Shown here piece by piece: positions 1-5,282 of a stretch of 5,282 nucleotides of DNA. Positions within the stretch are counted from its first letter, which is position 1. Every line of letters begins with the position of its first letter. The stretch comes from JALXCG01 sp026991065 [NCBI: Gemmatimonadota bacterium] (GTDB lineage: Bacteria; GCA-2686955): NCBI GenBank assembly GCA_026991065.1, contig JALXCG010000535.1:1-5282 (forward strand), given 5' to 3'. The notes under the pieces are model-generated. The model made no database searches. It was not told the DNA's origin and was given only the letters and a program-made list of their open reading frames with translations. Made by a program: the position numbers and the translations under genes.

Positions 1-1
1 C

Positions 2-748
2 GCCTCGGTCGAGCGCTTGCTGGCTCATGAGTCGATTCAAGAGAGTTTCCTGGCGCGTCTGGCGGACAAGCTGGAGCGGATCGACCTGGAGCATGATCTG
101 GCGCCGATCACGCACGCTCCGCAGCGCGCCATCTATGACCGCCACCTGGCGGATGCCCGCGAGCGTGGCCTGGAGATTCGCTGCGGTGGTGAGTACAGCG
201 CGGATCGTGGACGACTGCGCCCCACATTGATCACCGGACCGGGGGTGGATGATGCCGCGGCCTATCGGGAAGAGACTTTCGGCCCGGTGGTGAGTGCCCG
301 GCCGTTTGCCGCTGACGACGAGGCGGTGGTCGCCCACAACGCCGTGGATTACGGGCTCACCGCTTCGGTCTTTACGCGCGATGTTGCCGCGGGAGAGCGG
401 CTGGCGCGCCGCCTGCGCGCGGGCGTGGTGGCGATCAACGAGGTGGCGGCAACGCTGCACAGTGCGCCCGAGATTCCCTGGGGCGGTGCCCGTGCGTCCG
501 GTTTCGGGCGCACCCACGGCGCCGAAGGGCTTCTGGAGCTGACCTGGCCCCAGGTGGTGGAGCGGGGCCGCTTGCCCGGGTTCGAGCCGAAGCGACTGTG
601 GTGGTATCCCTACACCCATCTTCAGGCGGAGCTTTTTGCCCAGCTTGCGCGTGCCGCCGGTGCTGGGGGGCTGCGCCGGCGCGTCGCCGCCTTCGCCGGG
701 CTGGGGCGCAGCGCTTTGCAGGTGATGATGCGCGCTCCCCGTCTTTAG
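2..748 (+). CDS. Aldehyde dehydrogenase family protein, C-terminal half (5' end outside window)
   Basis: This is the C-terminal 248 residues of an NAD(P)+-dependent aldehyde dehydrogenase, which oxidises an aldehyde to a carboxylic acid. The frame is open to the left edge, so the TTG at 17 is internal and the true start is outside. The first visible residues, ASVERLLAHESI, match the segment right after the catalytic Cys in this family (GQxCxxVER), so the Cys codon should end at base 1. Visible family motifs are EETFGPVV (269-292), whose second Glu is the conserved cofactor-binding Glu, YGLTASVFTRD (about 350-382), and PWGGARASGFGRTHG (476-520). The roughly 270 N-terminal residues with the Rossmann domain are missing. 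After the normal end of the fold there is an aromatic and then basic tail (WWYPYTHLQAELF, then Arg/Ala-rich) reaching the TAG at 746-748. No signal peptide can be judged. It probably forms an operon with the two genes downstream, 78 nt away. Family call is firm; the substrate is unknown. Confidence 0.95.
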   Translation, partial: ASVERLLAHESIQESFLARLADKLERIDLEHDLAPITHAPQRAIYDRHLADARERGLEIRCGGEYSADRGRLRPTLITGPGVDDAAAYREETFGPVVSARPFAADDEAVVAHNAVDYGLTASVFTRDVAAGERLARRLRAGVVAINEVAATLHSAPEIPWGGARASGFGRTHGAEGLLELTWPQVVERGRLPGFEPKRLWWYPYTHLQAELFAQLARAAGAGGLRRRVAAFAGLGRSALQVMMRAPRL

Positions 749-785
749 CCGATTCCCCTTTGCAGCCGGATCGGCGCACCTCCAC

Positions 786-801
786 GGACCCGCCCGGGTC
801 C
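786..801. repeat. GC-rich inverted repeat between the aldehyde dehydrogenase and lipocalin-like genes
   Basis: GGACCC (786-791) and GGGTCC (796-801) are perfect reverse complements around a 4-base loop, GCCC; the innermost G-C of the loop could also pair. It lies 37 nt after the aldehyde dehydrogenase stop and ends 13 nt before the Shine-Dalgarno site of the next gene. The bases that follow (CGGGTTGTAG) are not a T tract, so it is not a standard intrinsic terminator. It could be a transcript-stabilising or attenuating hairpin, or chance in GC-rich DNA. Confidence 0.35.
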
Positions 802-814
802 CGGGTTGTAGCCG

Positions 815-822
815 AAAGGTGG
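815..822 (+). promoter_or_regulatory. Ribosome binding site for the lipocalin-like gene
   Basis: AAAGGTGG lies 4 nt before the ATG at 827 and is close to the consensus AAGGAGG, with T for A at one position. It supports ATG 827 as the start. The spacing is slightly short. No convincing -35/-10 pair is seen in the 78-nt gap, which fits read-through from the upstream gene. Confidence 0.6.
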
Positions 823-826
823 TGCC

Positions 827-1990
827 ATGGAAGACCCCGAGATTCTGTTTGACCAGGACAATGCGCCCCGCTGCCAGCGCCCGGGAGTGGCCGCCGGAGA
901 TCATGTGGAGAGTTGGTTTCTGCGCGCCAACCATCCGACCCGGCCGCGGGCGCTGTGGCTCAAGGCGACGGTTCTGTGCGCCCGCCGCGGCGCGCGCGCC
1001 GACGCCCATGTCTGGGGCGCCGTTTTCGACCAAACCGGAGAGACGCCGCGGGCACTGGCCTGGCGCGGCCGCCTGCCGCTGGGGCGCGCCGCGTTCAGCT
1101 CCGGGCCGCCGTGGCGGCTGGGATTTGGGCCTGCCCGCTTTCGTTTCGGTGCGGCCGGGGGCGAATCGCGCGGAGTCCTGCCGCCCTCCTCTCCGCGCAC
1201 CCCGGGAGAGTTGGCGTGGGATCTCAGTTGGGTGCCGCCGGGGAACGCGGCCGGCGGTGGACTGAGTGCTCCGTTGCAGCTTTTTCCCGGCCGCGCCTGG
1301 ATCGAACGCGGCTGGCCGCGAAACAAGCTGGTGACCCCGGCGCCCCTTCTGCGCTTCGGCGGCAGCCTGCGCTTCGCCGATGAGGAGTGGGCGCTGGATG
1401 ACTGGATCGGCATGCAGGGCCACAATTGGGGGCCGGCGCATGCTCCGGAGTATGTCTGGATGCAGTGTGTCTTTTGGGATGCGGAGAATCAGCCTTTCGC
1501 TTTGATGGAAGCCGCTTGCGGGCGGATTCGCCTGCCGCTGGGCCGCCGCTCCCCGATCTTTTCGCTGCTCACTCTGCGTCTTCCGGAACGGGAATACCGC
1601 TTTGATCGTCTCCAGGATTTCTACCGCCACCGGGTCAACTCGCTCTTCCCCGCCTTCGACCTCCACTTGCGCGGCGCGCCCGGTGCGTTGACTCTGCAAG
1701 CGCGCGCCCGGCCGGAACTGATGGTTGATCTGCCCTACCAGAATCCGAATGGGCAGGTCTCCCGCTGCCTGAACAGCAAGCTGGCCAAGCTCAGTCTGCG
1801 CCTCGACCCGGAAAATGGCGACACGCTGCTCTTCCGCTCTCCCCACGCGGCCGCGCTCGAATTTCTCTATGCCCCCGCCGCGCTGCCGAGCGCGGCGCGC
1901 GCGGGTGCCGCCATCACGACCGTTGCATCGGAGCCCGCGCCGCTGCTCCCCGCGACTCCCGGGGCGGTCACCACAGACCGGAGGATTTGA
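827..1990 (+). CDS. Lipocalin-like protein, possibly CrtC / AttH / tocopherol-cyclase related
   Basis: This encodes 387 residues with no signal peptide or membrane segment, so it is probably cytoplasmic. The start is ATG 827, preceded by AAAGGTGG. Two conserved-looking motifs stand out. One is GDHVESWFLRANHP (residues 24-37), followed by a beta-like stretch, ALWLKATVL. The other is WIGMQGHNWGPAH (193-205), followed by YVWMQCVFWD (209-218). A GHNWG motif followed by an aromatic W-x-Q strand is what I recall from proteins of the CrtC (carotenoid 1,2-hydratase), AttH and tocopherol-cyclase group, which have paired lipocalin-type beta barrels and handle isoprenoid or other hydrophobic ligands. 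The middle is rich in Trp, Phe, Arg and Pro with alternating hydrophobic strands. The last 40 or so residues (from about 350) are Ala/Pro/Thr-rich and probably disordered. The stop at 1988-1990 is one base before the GMC gene start, so the two are probably made together. The role is unproven: it could be an enzyme, or a lipid-binding partner of the GMC enzyme. That it is a real gene is very likely; the family call is moderate. Confidence 0.8.
   Translation: MEDPEILFDQDNAPRCQRPGVAAGDHVESWFLRANHPTRPRALWLKATVLCARRGARADAHVWGAVFDQTGETPRALAWRGRLPLGRAAFSSGPPWRLGFGPARFRFGAAGGESRGVLPPSSPRTPGELAWDLSWVPPGNAAGGGLSAPLQLFPGRAWIERGWPRNKLVTPAPLLRFGGSLRFADEEWALDDWIGMQGHNWGPAHAPEYVWMQCVFWDAENQPFALMEAACGRIRLPLGRRSPIFSLLTLRLPEREYRFDRLQDFYRHRVNSLFPAFDLHLRGAPGALTLQARARPELMVDLPYQNPNGQVSRCLNSKLAKLSLRLDPENGDTLLFRSPHAAALEFLYAPAALPSAARAGAAITTVASEPAPLLPATPGAVTTDRRI
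1980..1984 (+). promoter_or_regulatory. Ribosome binding site that fixes the GMC gene start
   Basis: GGAGG lies 7 nt before the ATG at 1992, inside the last codons (Arg-Arg-Ile) of the upstream gene. It decides the start: the same frame is open back to 1815, but that would overlap 176 nt of the upstream gene and add a Ser/Arg/Pro-rich stretch typical of an out-of-frame shadow. The junction TGAGATG leaves a single base between stop and start, which favours translational coupling. Confidence 0.85.
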
Positions 1991-1991
1991 G

Positions 1992-4472
1992 ATGGGTGTC
2001 GCTTTCGCCGAAGCGATGCGTGGGCGCCTGGTGGATCAAACCGCCACGGCCTACGGGGTCGATTTCGACATTCGCGCCGAAGCCGACTCCTGGGCAGGCT
2101 TTCTGCTCAGCGGCCGGACCCGGGTCTGGGGTGTGATTCAGATCCGCTCCTGGGTCGCGCCCACGCCGCTGACCGGAACCCTGCGAATCGTTCCCGGACT
2201 GCGCCCCCGGATCGACTACTCGCTGCACTTCCGCGCCGCCGACTTGCGCCCGGCCGCATCCACCCTGGCGACCACGGATGGGGATGGCCGGCACTCTTTT
2301 CATCTCCACGGCTCCAAGAATCTCACGCCGCGCCATCCGCTCGATTCACTCACCCATCTCGACATCAATCTGAACGAGGACTCGCGCCCGGTGGCGATCG
2401 GCGCGCTGCGTTTCGACTGGAACGACCTGCCCGCTTTTCTTTCGACCTGGACCACGCGGACCAGTTTCGACCGTCCGGAGATCGCTCCGCTGTCCGCGCT
2501 TGATGCCGGTGCCGGCGAGGAGATGCGCTCCGATATCGATGCCGGTGCCGAAGTCGATACTGATCCGCTGTTGGCCGCCTTGATCGAGGCGGTGATCGTT
2601 CCCGGCCGCCACGTTCCGGTTGCCGATGCCGCCACCCTGACGGCCGCGCGGGAGATGATCGCGCGGCTGCCGGGCGACCTGCGCCGCCTCTACCGCCTGG
2701 GGCTGCGCGGTCTCGACCTCGCCAGCCGGGTCCGCCATCCCGGTCGCGGCTTCGCCGCGCTGGCCCCCGAAGCCCGGCGCGATCTGCTGCGCTTTCTCTA
2801 CCGCCACCGCGCCCACCACCTGGTGCAGGGGCTCACCGCGCCGGTCAAGAGCGCCCACTTCGCCCGCCGCGATTACCTCGATTCGCTCGGCGTGCCGCCC
2901 CGTGTTCCGCCGGCCTCCACCGAGCCGGTGCCGCGCGCCATCTCCCAACTGATCCTCCCCGCGGCCACGCTCGACCCGGAAACCACCCTGCCGGCGGATG
3001 TGGTGGTGATCGGCAGCGGCGCCGGCGGCGCCCCGCTGGCGGCGACCCTCGCCGAGCGTGGCTTTGCCGTGGCCATTGTCGAGGAAGGGCCCTATCTGCC
3101 GCGCAGCGCGTTTTCCGGCTCCGCCCAGCGCCGCATGCTCACCCTCTGGCGCCGCTCGGGCATGCAGATCAGCCGCGGCAATTTGCCCCTCTCCATCCCC
3201 ACCGGTCGCCTGGTCGGTGGCAGCACCGCGATCAATTCCGGCACCTGCCTGCCGCCGCCGGACGCCATCCTCCAGCACTGGCGCAATGACCTGGGCTTTC
3301 CCGACGACTTTGCTCCCGGCCGTCTGGCACCCTATGTCGAGGCGGTGCTGCGCGAGTTGCAGGTGACCCCCGCCGATGAGCGCTATCTTGGCCCGGTCGC
3401 GGAAGTGGTCGGTCGCGGCGCCGACGCGCTCGGTCTCGGGCACGGCCCGCTGCCGCGCAACGCCCCGGGCTGCGATGGTCAGGGCACCTGCCCGGTCGGA
3501 TGCCCCACGGATGCCCGCCGCTCCACCAATGTCTCCTACATTCCGCGCGCGCTGGCGGCCGGTGCGCATCTCTTCACCGGTTTCAAGATGACGCGCATTC
3601 TGCGGCGGGGCCGCCGCGTCATCGGCATCGAGGCCCGGGGCCGTGGAGCGCAGGGAGCACCGCGCCTGCTGCGACTTCAGGCGCGCGCCGTGGTGCTCTC
3701 GTGCGGCACCCTGGCGACGCCGCTGCTGCTGCGCGCCAACGGCTTGCGGCTGCCGGCGCTGGGCCGCAACCTCTCGGTTCACCCGGCGCTCGGCATGTTC
3801 GCCCGGCTGCCGGCCGCCGCGTCGGGCAGGCTGCCGCCATGGCGATCGATCCCGCAGGGCTATGGCGTCTCCCCGTTCGCCGACCCGCGTCTGCGGGCCG
3901 AAGGTTTCTATGCTCCACCCGATCTCTCCGCCCCGGCCTACCCCTTCGTCGGCGCCGATCTCACTCGCTGGATGGACAACCAGCGTCAGATCGTCCAGTT
4001 CGGTTTCATGCTCCACGACCGCAATGTCGGCCGCGTCAGCGCCGACGCCGCCGGCCAGCCGCGGATCCACTATGATCTGCCCGCCGACCTCGTCCCGCTC
4101 TTTGCGCGTGGTGCCGCTCTGCTGGCTGAGTTGCTGCTCCGCGGTGGCGCCGAGGAGGTGATGACCGGCATCGCCCCACTCCCCGTGGTACGCAGTGTCG
4201 CGGCGGCTCGCGACCTGGCGACGCACGGCCTTCGCCCCGGTGACTTCCAGGCGATGGCCTTTCACCCGCTCGGCACCGCCCGTCTCGGCAGCGACCCCGC
4301 GCACGCCGCAACCGATTTTGAGCACCGCGTTTTCGGCAGCGACAACCTTTATGTCGTGGATGGTTCCAGTGTGCCCACCGCGCTCGGCGTGAATCCGCAG
4401 ATCACCATCATGGCTTTGGCGACACGCGCCGCGGAGTTACTGGCGGAGAGGTTGGCCACCGGCGCGATCTGA
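1992..4472 (+). CDS. Three-domain GMC-family FAD-dependent alcohol/sterol oxidoreductase
   Basis: This is an 826-residue flavoprotein of the glucose-methanol-choline (GMC) oxidoreductase family, which oxidises an alcohol using FAD. Residues 1 to about 150 form a beta-rich domain (GTLRIVPG, YSLHFRA, HLHGSKNLTP) of a kind I recall beside cholesterol-oxidase-like GMC proteins. An acidic linker follows (about 170-189). Residues 189 to about 272 are helical (LLAALIEAVIVPG ... LPGDLRRLYRLGLRGL ... RRDLLRFLY) and resemble the gluconate 2-dehydrogenase subunit 3 type domain. The GMC core starts near 335: FAD-binding GSGAGG (341-346) with the ribose-binding acid in VEEG, GRLVGGSTAIN (405-415), a cysteine cluster C494/C500/C504, and a second GMC-like signature, SCGTLATPLLLRANG (570-584). 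The catalytic pair is probably H758 (HPLGTARLG) and N801 (GVNPQITIMALATR), as in cholesterol and choline oxidases; VVDGSSVP (788-795) lies between them. Typical GMC enzymes have 500-600 residues, so the extra length is the two N-terminal domains. There is no signal peptide. The substrate is unknown: a long-chain, sterol or terpenoid alcohol is plausible. Oxidase or dehydrogenase activity cannot be told apart here. Confidence 0.93.
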   Translation: MGVAFAEAMRGRLVDQTATAYGVDFDIRAEADSWAGFLLSGRTRVWGVIQIRSWVAPTPLTGTLRIVPGLRPRIDYSLHFRAADLRPAASTLATTDGDGRHSFHLHGSKNLTPRHPLDSLTHLDINLNEDSRPVAIGALRFDWNDLPAFLSTWTTRTSFDRPEIAPLSALDAGAGEEMRSDIDAGAEVDTDPLLAALIEAVIVPGRHVPVADAATLTAAREMIARLPGDLRRLYRLGLRGLDLASRVRHPGRGFAALAPEARRDLLRFLYRHRAHHLVQGLTAPVKSAHFARRDYLDSLGVPPRVPPASTEPVPRAISQLILPAATLDPETTLPADVVVIGSGAGGAPLAATLAERGFAVAIVEEGPYLPRSAFSGSAQRRMLTLWRRSGMQISRGNLPLSIPTGRLVGGSTAINSGTCLPPPDAILQHWRNDLGFPDDFAPGRLAPYVEAVLRELQVTPADERYLGPVAEVVGRGADALGLGHGPLPRNAPGCDGQGTCPVGCPTDARRSTNVSYIPRALAAGAHLFTGFKMTRILRRGRRVIGIEARGRGAQGAPRLLRLQARAVVLSCGTLATPLLLRANGLRLPALGRNLSVHPALGMFARLPAAASGRLPPWRSIPQGYGVSPFADPRLRAEGFYAPPDLSAPAYPFVGADLTRWMDNQRQIVQFGFMLHDRNVGRVSADAAGQPRIHYDLPADLVPLFARGAALLAELLLRGGAEEVMTGIAPLPVVRSVAAARDLATHGLRPGDFQAMAFHPLGTARLGSDPAHAATDFEHRVFGSDNLYVVDGSSVPTALGVNPQITIMALATRAAELLAERLATGAI
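2502..2550 (+). repeat. 13-bp direct repeat coding for a duplicated DAGA motif
   Basis: GATGCCGGTGCCG occurs perfectly at 2502-2514 and 2538-2550, 36 nt (12 codons) apart and in the same frame. It encodes DAGAG (from residue 171) and DAGAE (from residue 183) in the acidic linker between the beta-rich and helical domains of the GMC protein. It is probably a small in-frame duplication in a flexible linker rather than a regulatory element. Confidence 0.5.
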
Positions 4473-4475
4473 TTG

Positions 4476-4493
4476 CGCCGGGGTGATCCGGCG
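4476..4493. repeat. Inverted repeat just after the GMC gene stop
   Basis: CGCCGG (4476-4481) and CCGGCG (4488-4493) are perfect reverse complements with a 6-base loop, GGTGAT, starting 4 nt after the TGA. The position suits a transcript-end hairpin, but the following bases (GTGACCCGCG) have no T run, so an intrinsic terminator is not supported. A Rho-dependent end, or no termination here, is equally possible. Confidence 0.35.
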
Positions 4494-4512
4494 GTGACCC
4501 GCGCTGGGACCC

Positions 4513-4531
4513 CGCAATGTCGCCCATTGCG
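4513..4531. promoter_or_regulatory. Perfect 7-bp inverted repeat upstream of the protease gene
   Basis: CGCAATG (4513-4519) and CATTGCG (4525-4531) form a perfect dyad around TCGCC. It sits 35 nt before the protease ATG at 4566 and about 40 nt after the GMC stop. Unlike the surrounding repeats it is AT-containing (CAATG/CATTG), so it is less easily put down to GC bias. It could be an operator for the protease gene or a hairpin ending the GMC transcript. There is no T tract after it (AAGGGACAGG). No confident -35/-10 pair is seen nearby; TTAGAG at 4542-4547 is only a weak -10-like match. Confidence 0.4.
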
Positions 4532-4555
4532 AAGGGACAGGTTAGAGTGAGAGAT

Positions 4556-4560
4556 GGAGG
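4556..4560 (+). promoter_or_regulatory. Ribosome binding site for the subtilisin-family gene
   Basis: GGAGG lies 5 nt before ATG 4566 and 8 nt before the adjacent in-frame ATG 4569, so either may be used. A further in-frame ATG at 4554 overlaps this site and lacks a good site of its own, and using it would add MEVP before the signal peptide. This supports 4566 or 4569. Confidence 0.7.
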
Positions 4561-4565
4561 TTCCG

Positions 4566-5282
4566 ATGATGCGCAGCTACGTGATCGCCCTGACTGCCCT
4601 GTTTACGCTCTCTCCGGCAGGTGCCGAGACCCTGCGGGTCGTGGTCCAGGCTCCCGGTCGTGAGGCACTGACCCAGTGGCTGCAAACCGCCGCGGTCCGG
4701 CAGCAACTTGCGCCGCGCCATCGGGGCCGCTCGGCAGCGTGGAGTTCCTTTGATCTTGATGCCAGGCAGTGGGCGTGGGTGCGGGCCGATCTGGCGGCTC
4801 GCGGTGCCGGCTGGCGTGCCGAAGTGCTGGTTCCGGAGATCGCGATCGAAGCAGCAACGGTGTGGGGCGCCGCGGCCGCGGCCGCGGCCGTGGATCGGCC
4901 GGAGCCCGGAGCGCTCCACACCCCCGACGATCCGCTTTACGATGACCAGTGGGGACTCGGCTGCGCCGACTTCGAGCGCGCGTGGGGGCTGTCCCCGGGG
5001 CGGCGGCGCGCGGTTCTGGCGATTCTGGATACCGGCGTTGATCTCGATCACCCGGAGTTGGCTCCCAATCTGGTTGCCGGGATCGACCTGGTGAACCAGG
5101 ACGATGAGCCCGATGACGACCAGGGGCACGGCACGGCGATGGCCGCGGTGGCGGCAGCGGTCACCGACAACGGCGCCGGCATGGCAGGTTGTGTCCAGGA
5201 ACTGATCATGCCGGTGAAGGTGCTCGATGCCCACGGCATGGGCTATGTCGACGACATTGCGCTGGGGATTGACTGGGCCACC
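4566..5282 (+). CDS. Secreted subtilisin-family (S8) serine protease, N-terminal part (3' end outside window)
   Basis: These are the first 239 residues of a subtilisin-like serine endopeptidase; the frame is open to the last base of the window. Residues 1-20 are a Sec signal peptide: MMR, a hydrophobic core (YVIALTALFTL), and a likely cleavage after AGA (18-20), so the protein is exported. Residues 21 to about 100 are a probable propeptide, followed by seven alanines (102-108). The catalytic domain opens with DDPLYDDQWGL (about 118-128). It shows the catalytic Asp in ILDTGVDLDHPEL (D155) and the catalytic His in GHGT (H188); their 33-residue spacing matches subtilisins. NGAGMAGCVQ and IMPVKVLDAHGMG follow as in the family. 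The catalytic Ser (GTSMA motif) lies beyond the window, so activity cannot be confirmed. The 93-nt gap with inverted repeats and its own ribosome binding site suggest a unit separate from the GMC operon. The call of an S8 protease is firm; its target is unknown, and general extracellular protein breakdown or protein processing are both possible. Confidence 0.95.
   Translation, partial: MMRSYVIALTALFTLSPAGAETLRVVVQAPGREALTQWLQTAAVRQQLAPRHRGRSAAWSSFDLDARQWAWVRADLAARGAGWRAEVLVPEIAIEAATVWGAAAAAAAVDRPEPGALHTPDDPLYDDQWGLGCADFERAWGLSPGRRRAVLAILDTGVDLDHPELAPNLVAGIDLVNQDDEPDDDQGHGTAMAAVAAAVTDNGAGMAGCVQELIMPVKVLDAHGMGYVDDIALGIDWAT
4869..4889 (+). repeat. Hexameric GCCGCG repeat coding for seven alanines
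   Basis: Three and a half copies of GCCGCG encode Ala102-Ala108 of the protease, between the presumed propeptide and the catalytic domain. The tract is largely self-complementary and contains overlapping GCGGCCGC sites. Such tracts can change length by slippage in whole-codon steps, which would only lengthen or shorten a linker. Confidence 0.6.

Noticed and set aside
901-1425. Minus-strand and alternative + frames within the lipocalin-like gene
   Set aside because: They are Arg/Pro/Ser-rich shadows of GC-rich coding DNA; only the 827-1990 frame has a good ribosome binding site, conserved-looking motifs and coupling to the next gene.
1815-1991. Longer GMC start at ATG 1815
   Set aside because: It would overlap the upstream gene by 176 nt and add a Ser/Arg/Pro-rich stretch without family character, while ATG 1992 has GGAGG at the right distance and a coupled stop-start junction.
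2346-4325. Open frame of 659 codons on the minus strand, opposite the GMC gene
   Set aside because: It mirrors the GMC gene, whose motifs are clear on the + strand. Long antisense frames are expected in GC-rich genes; the product is Arg/Gly/Ala/Gln-rich with no recognisable motif.
4476-4493. Intrinsic terminator after the GMC gene
   Set aside because: A hairpin is possible but no T run follows it, so it is listed only as an inverted repeat.
4520-4548. Possible sigma-70 promoter for the protease gene using TTAGAG (4542-4547) as a -10
   Set aside because: No acceptable -35 hexamer is found 16-18 nt upstream, and the dyad occupies that space; the match is too weak to list as a promoter.
4542-5234. 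Minus-strand open frame of 230 codons opposite the protease gene
   Set aside because: The + strand carries a signal peptide and the S8 Asp and His motifs with correct spacing; the minus frame has no motif and no supporting start site.

Overview
The window is GC-rich bacterial DNA with all four genes on the + strand, tightly packed, with Shine-Dalgarno sites and short intergenic gaps. Strong third-position G/C bias and a Sec-type signal peptide on the last gene suggest a high-GC, probably Gram-negative environmental bacterium (Pseudomonadota- or Myxococcota-like). Nothing here fixes the taxon, and there are no RNA genes, insertion sequences, CRISPR arrays or integration sites.

Layout: (1) positions 2-748 hold the C-terminal half of an NAD(P)+-dependent aldehyde dehydrogenase; its start and very probably its catalytic Cys lie just left of the window. 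(2) A 78-nt gap holds a GC-rich inverted repeat and a Shine-Dalgarno site. (3) Positions 827-1990 encode a 387-aa cytoplasmic protein with motifs that recall the lipocalin-like CrtC / AttH / tocopherol-cyclase group. (4) One base after its stop, positions 1992-4472 encode an 826-aa flavoprotein of the GMC oxidoreductase family with two extra N-terminal domains. (5) A 93-nt gap carries two perfect inverted repeats. (6) Positions 4566-5282 encode the first 239 residues of a secreted subtilisin-family (S8) serine protease that runs off the right edge.

The first three genes probably work together. The GMC enzyme has the His/Asn active-site pair of alcohol- and sterol-oxidising members, and it would turn an alcohol into an aldehyde or ketone. 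The aldehyde dehydrogenase could take an aldehyde on to an acid. The lipocalin-like protein, translationally coupled to the GMC gene, could bind or modify the hydrophobic substrate. A lipid, sterol or terpenoid alcohol pathway is therefore a reasonable guess, but the substrate cannot be read from the sequence. The protease looks like a separate transcription unit.

The most interesting part is the coupled lipocalin-like / three-domain GMC pair, including a Cys cluster in the GMC domain. The individual families are known; no wholly new system is evident.
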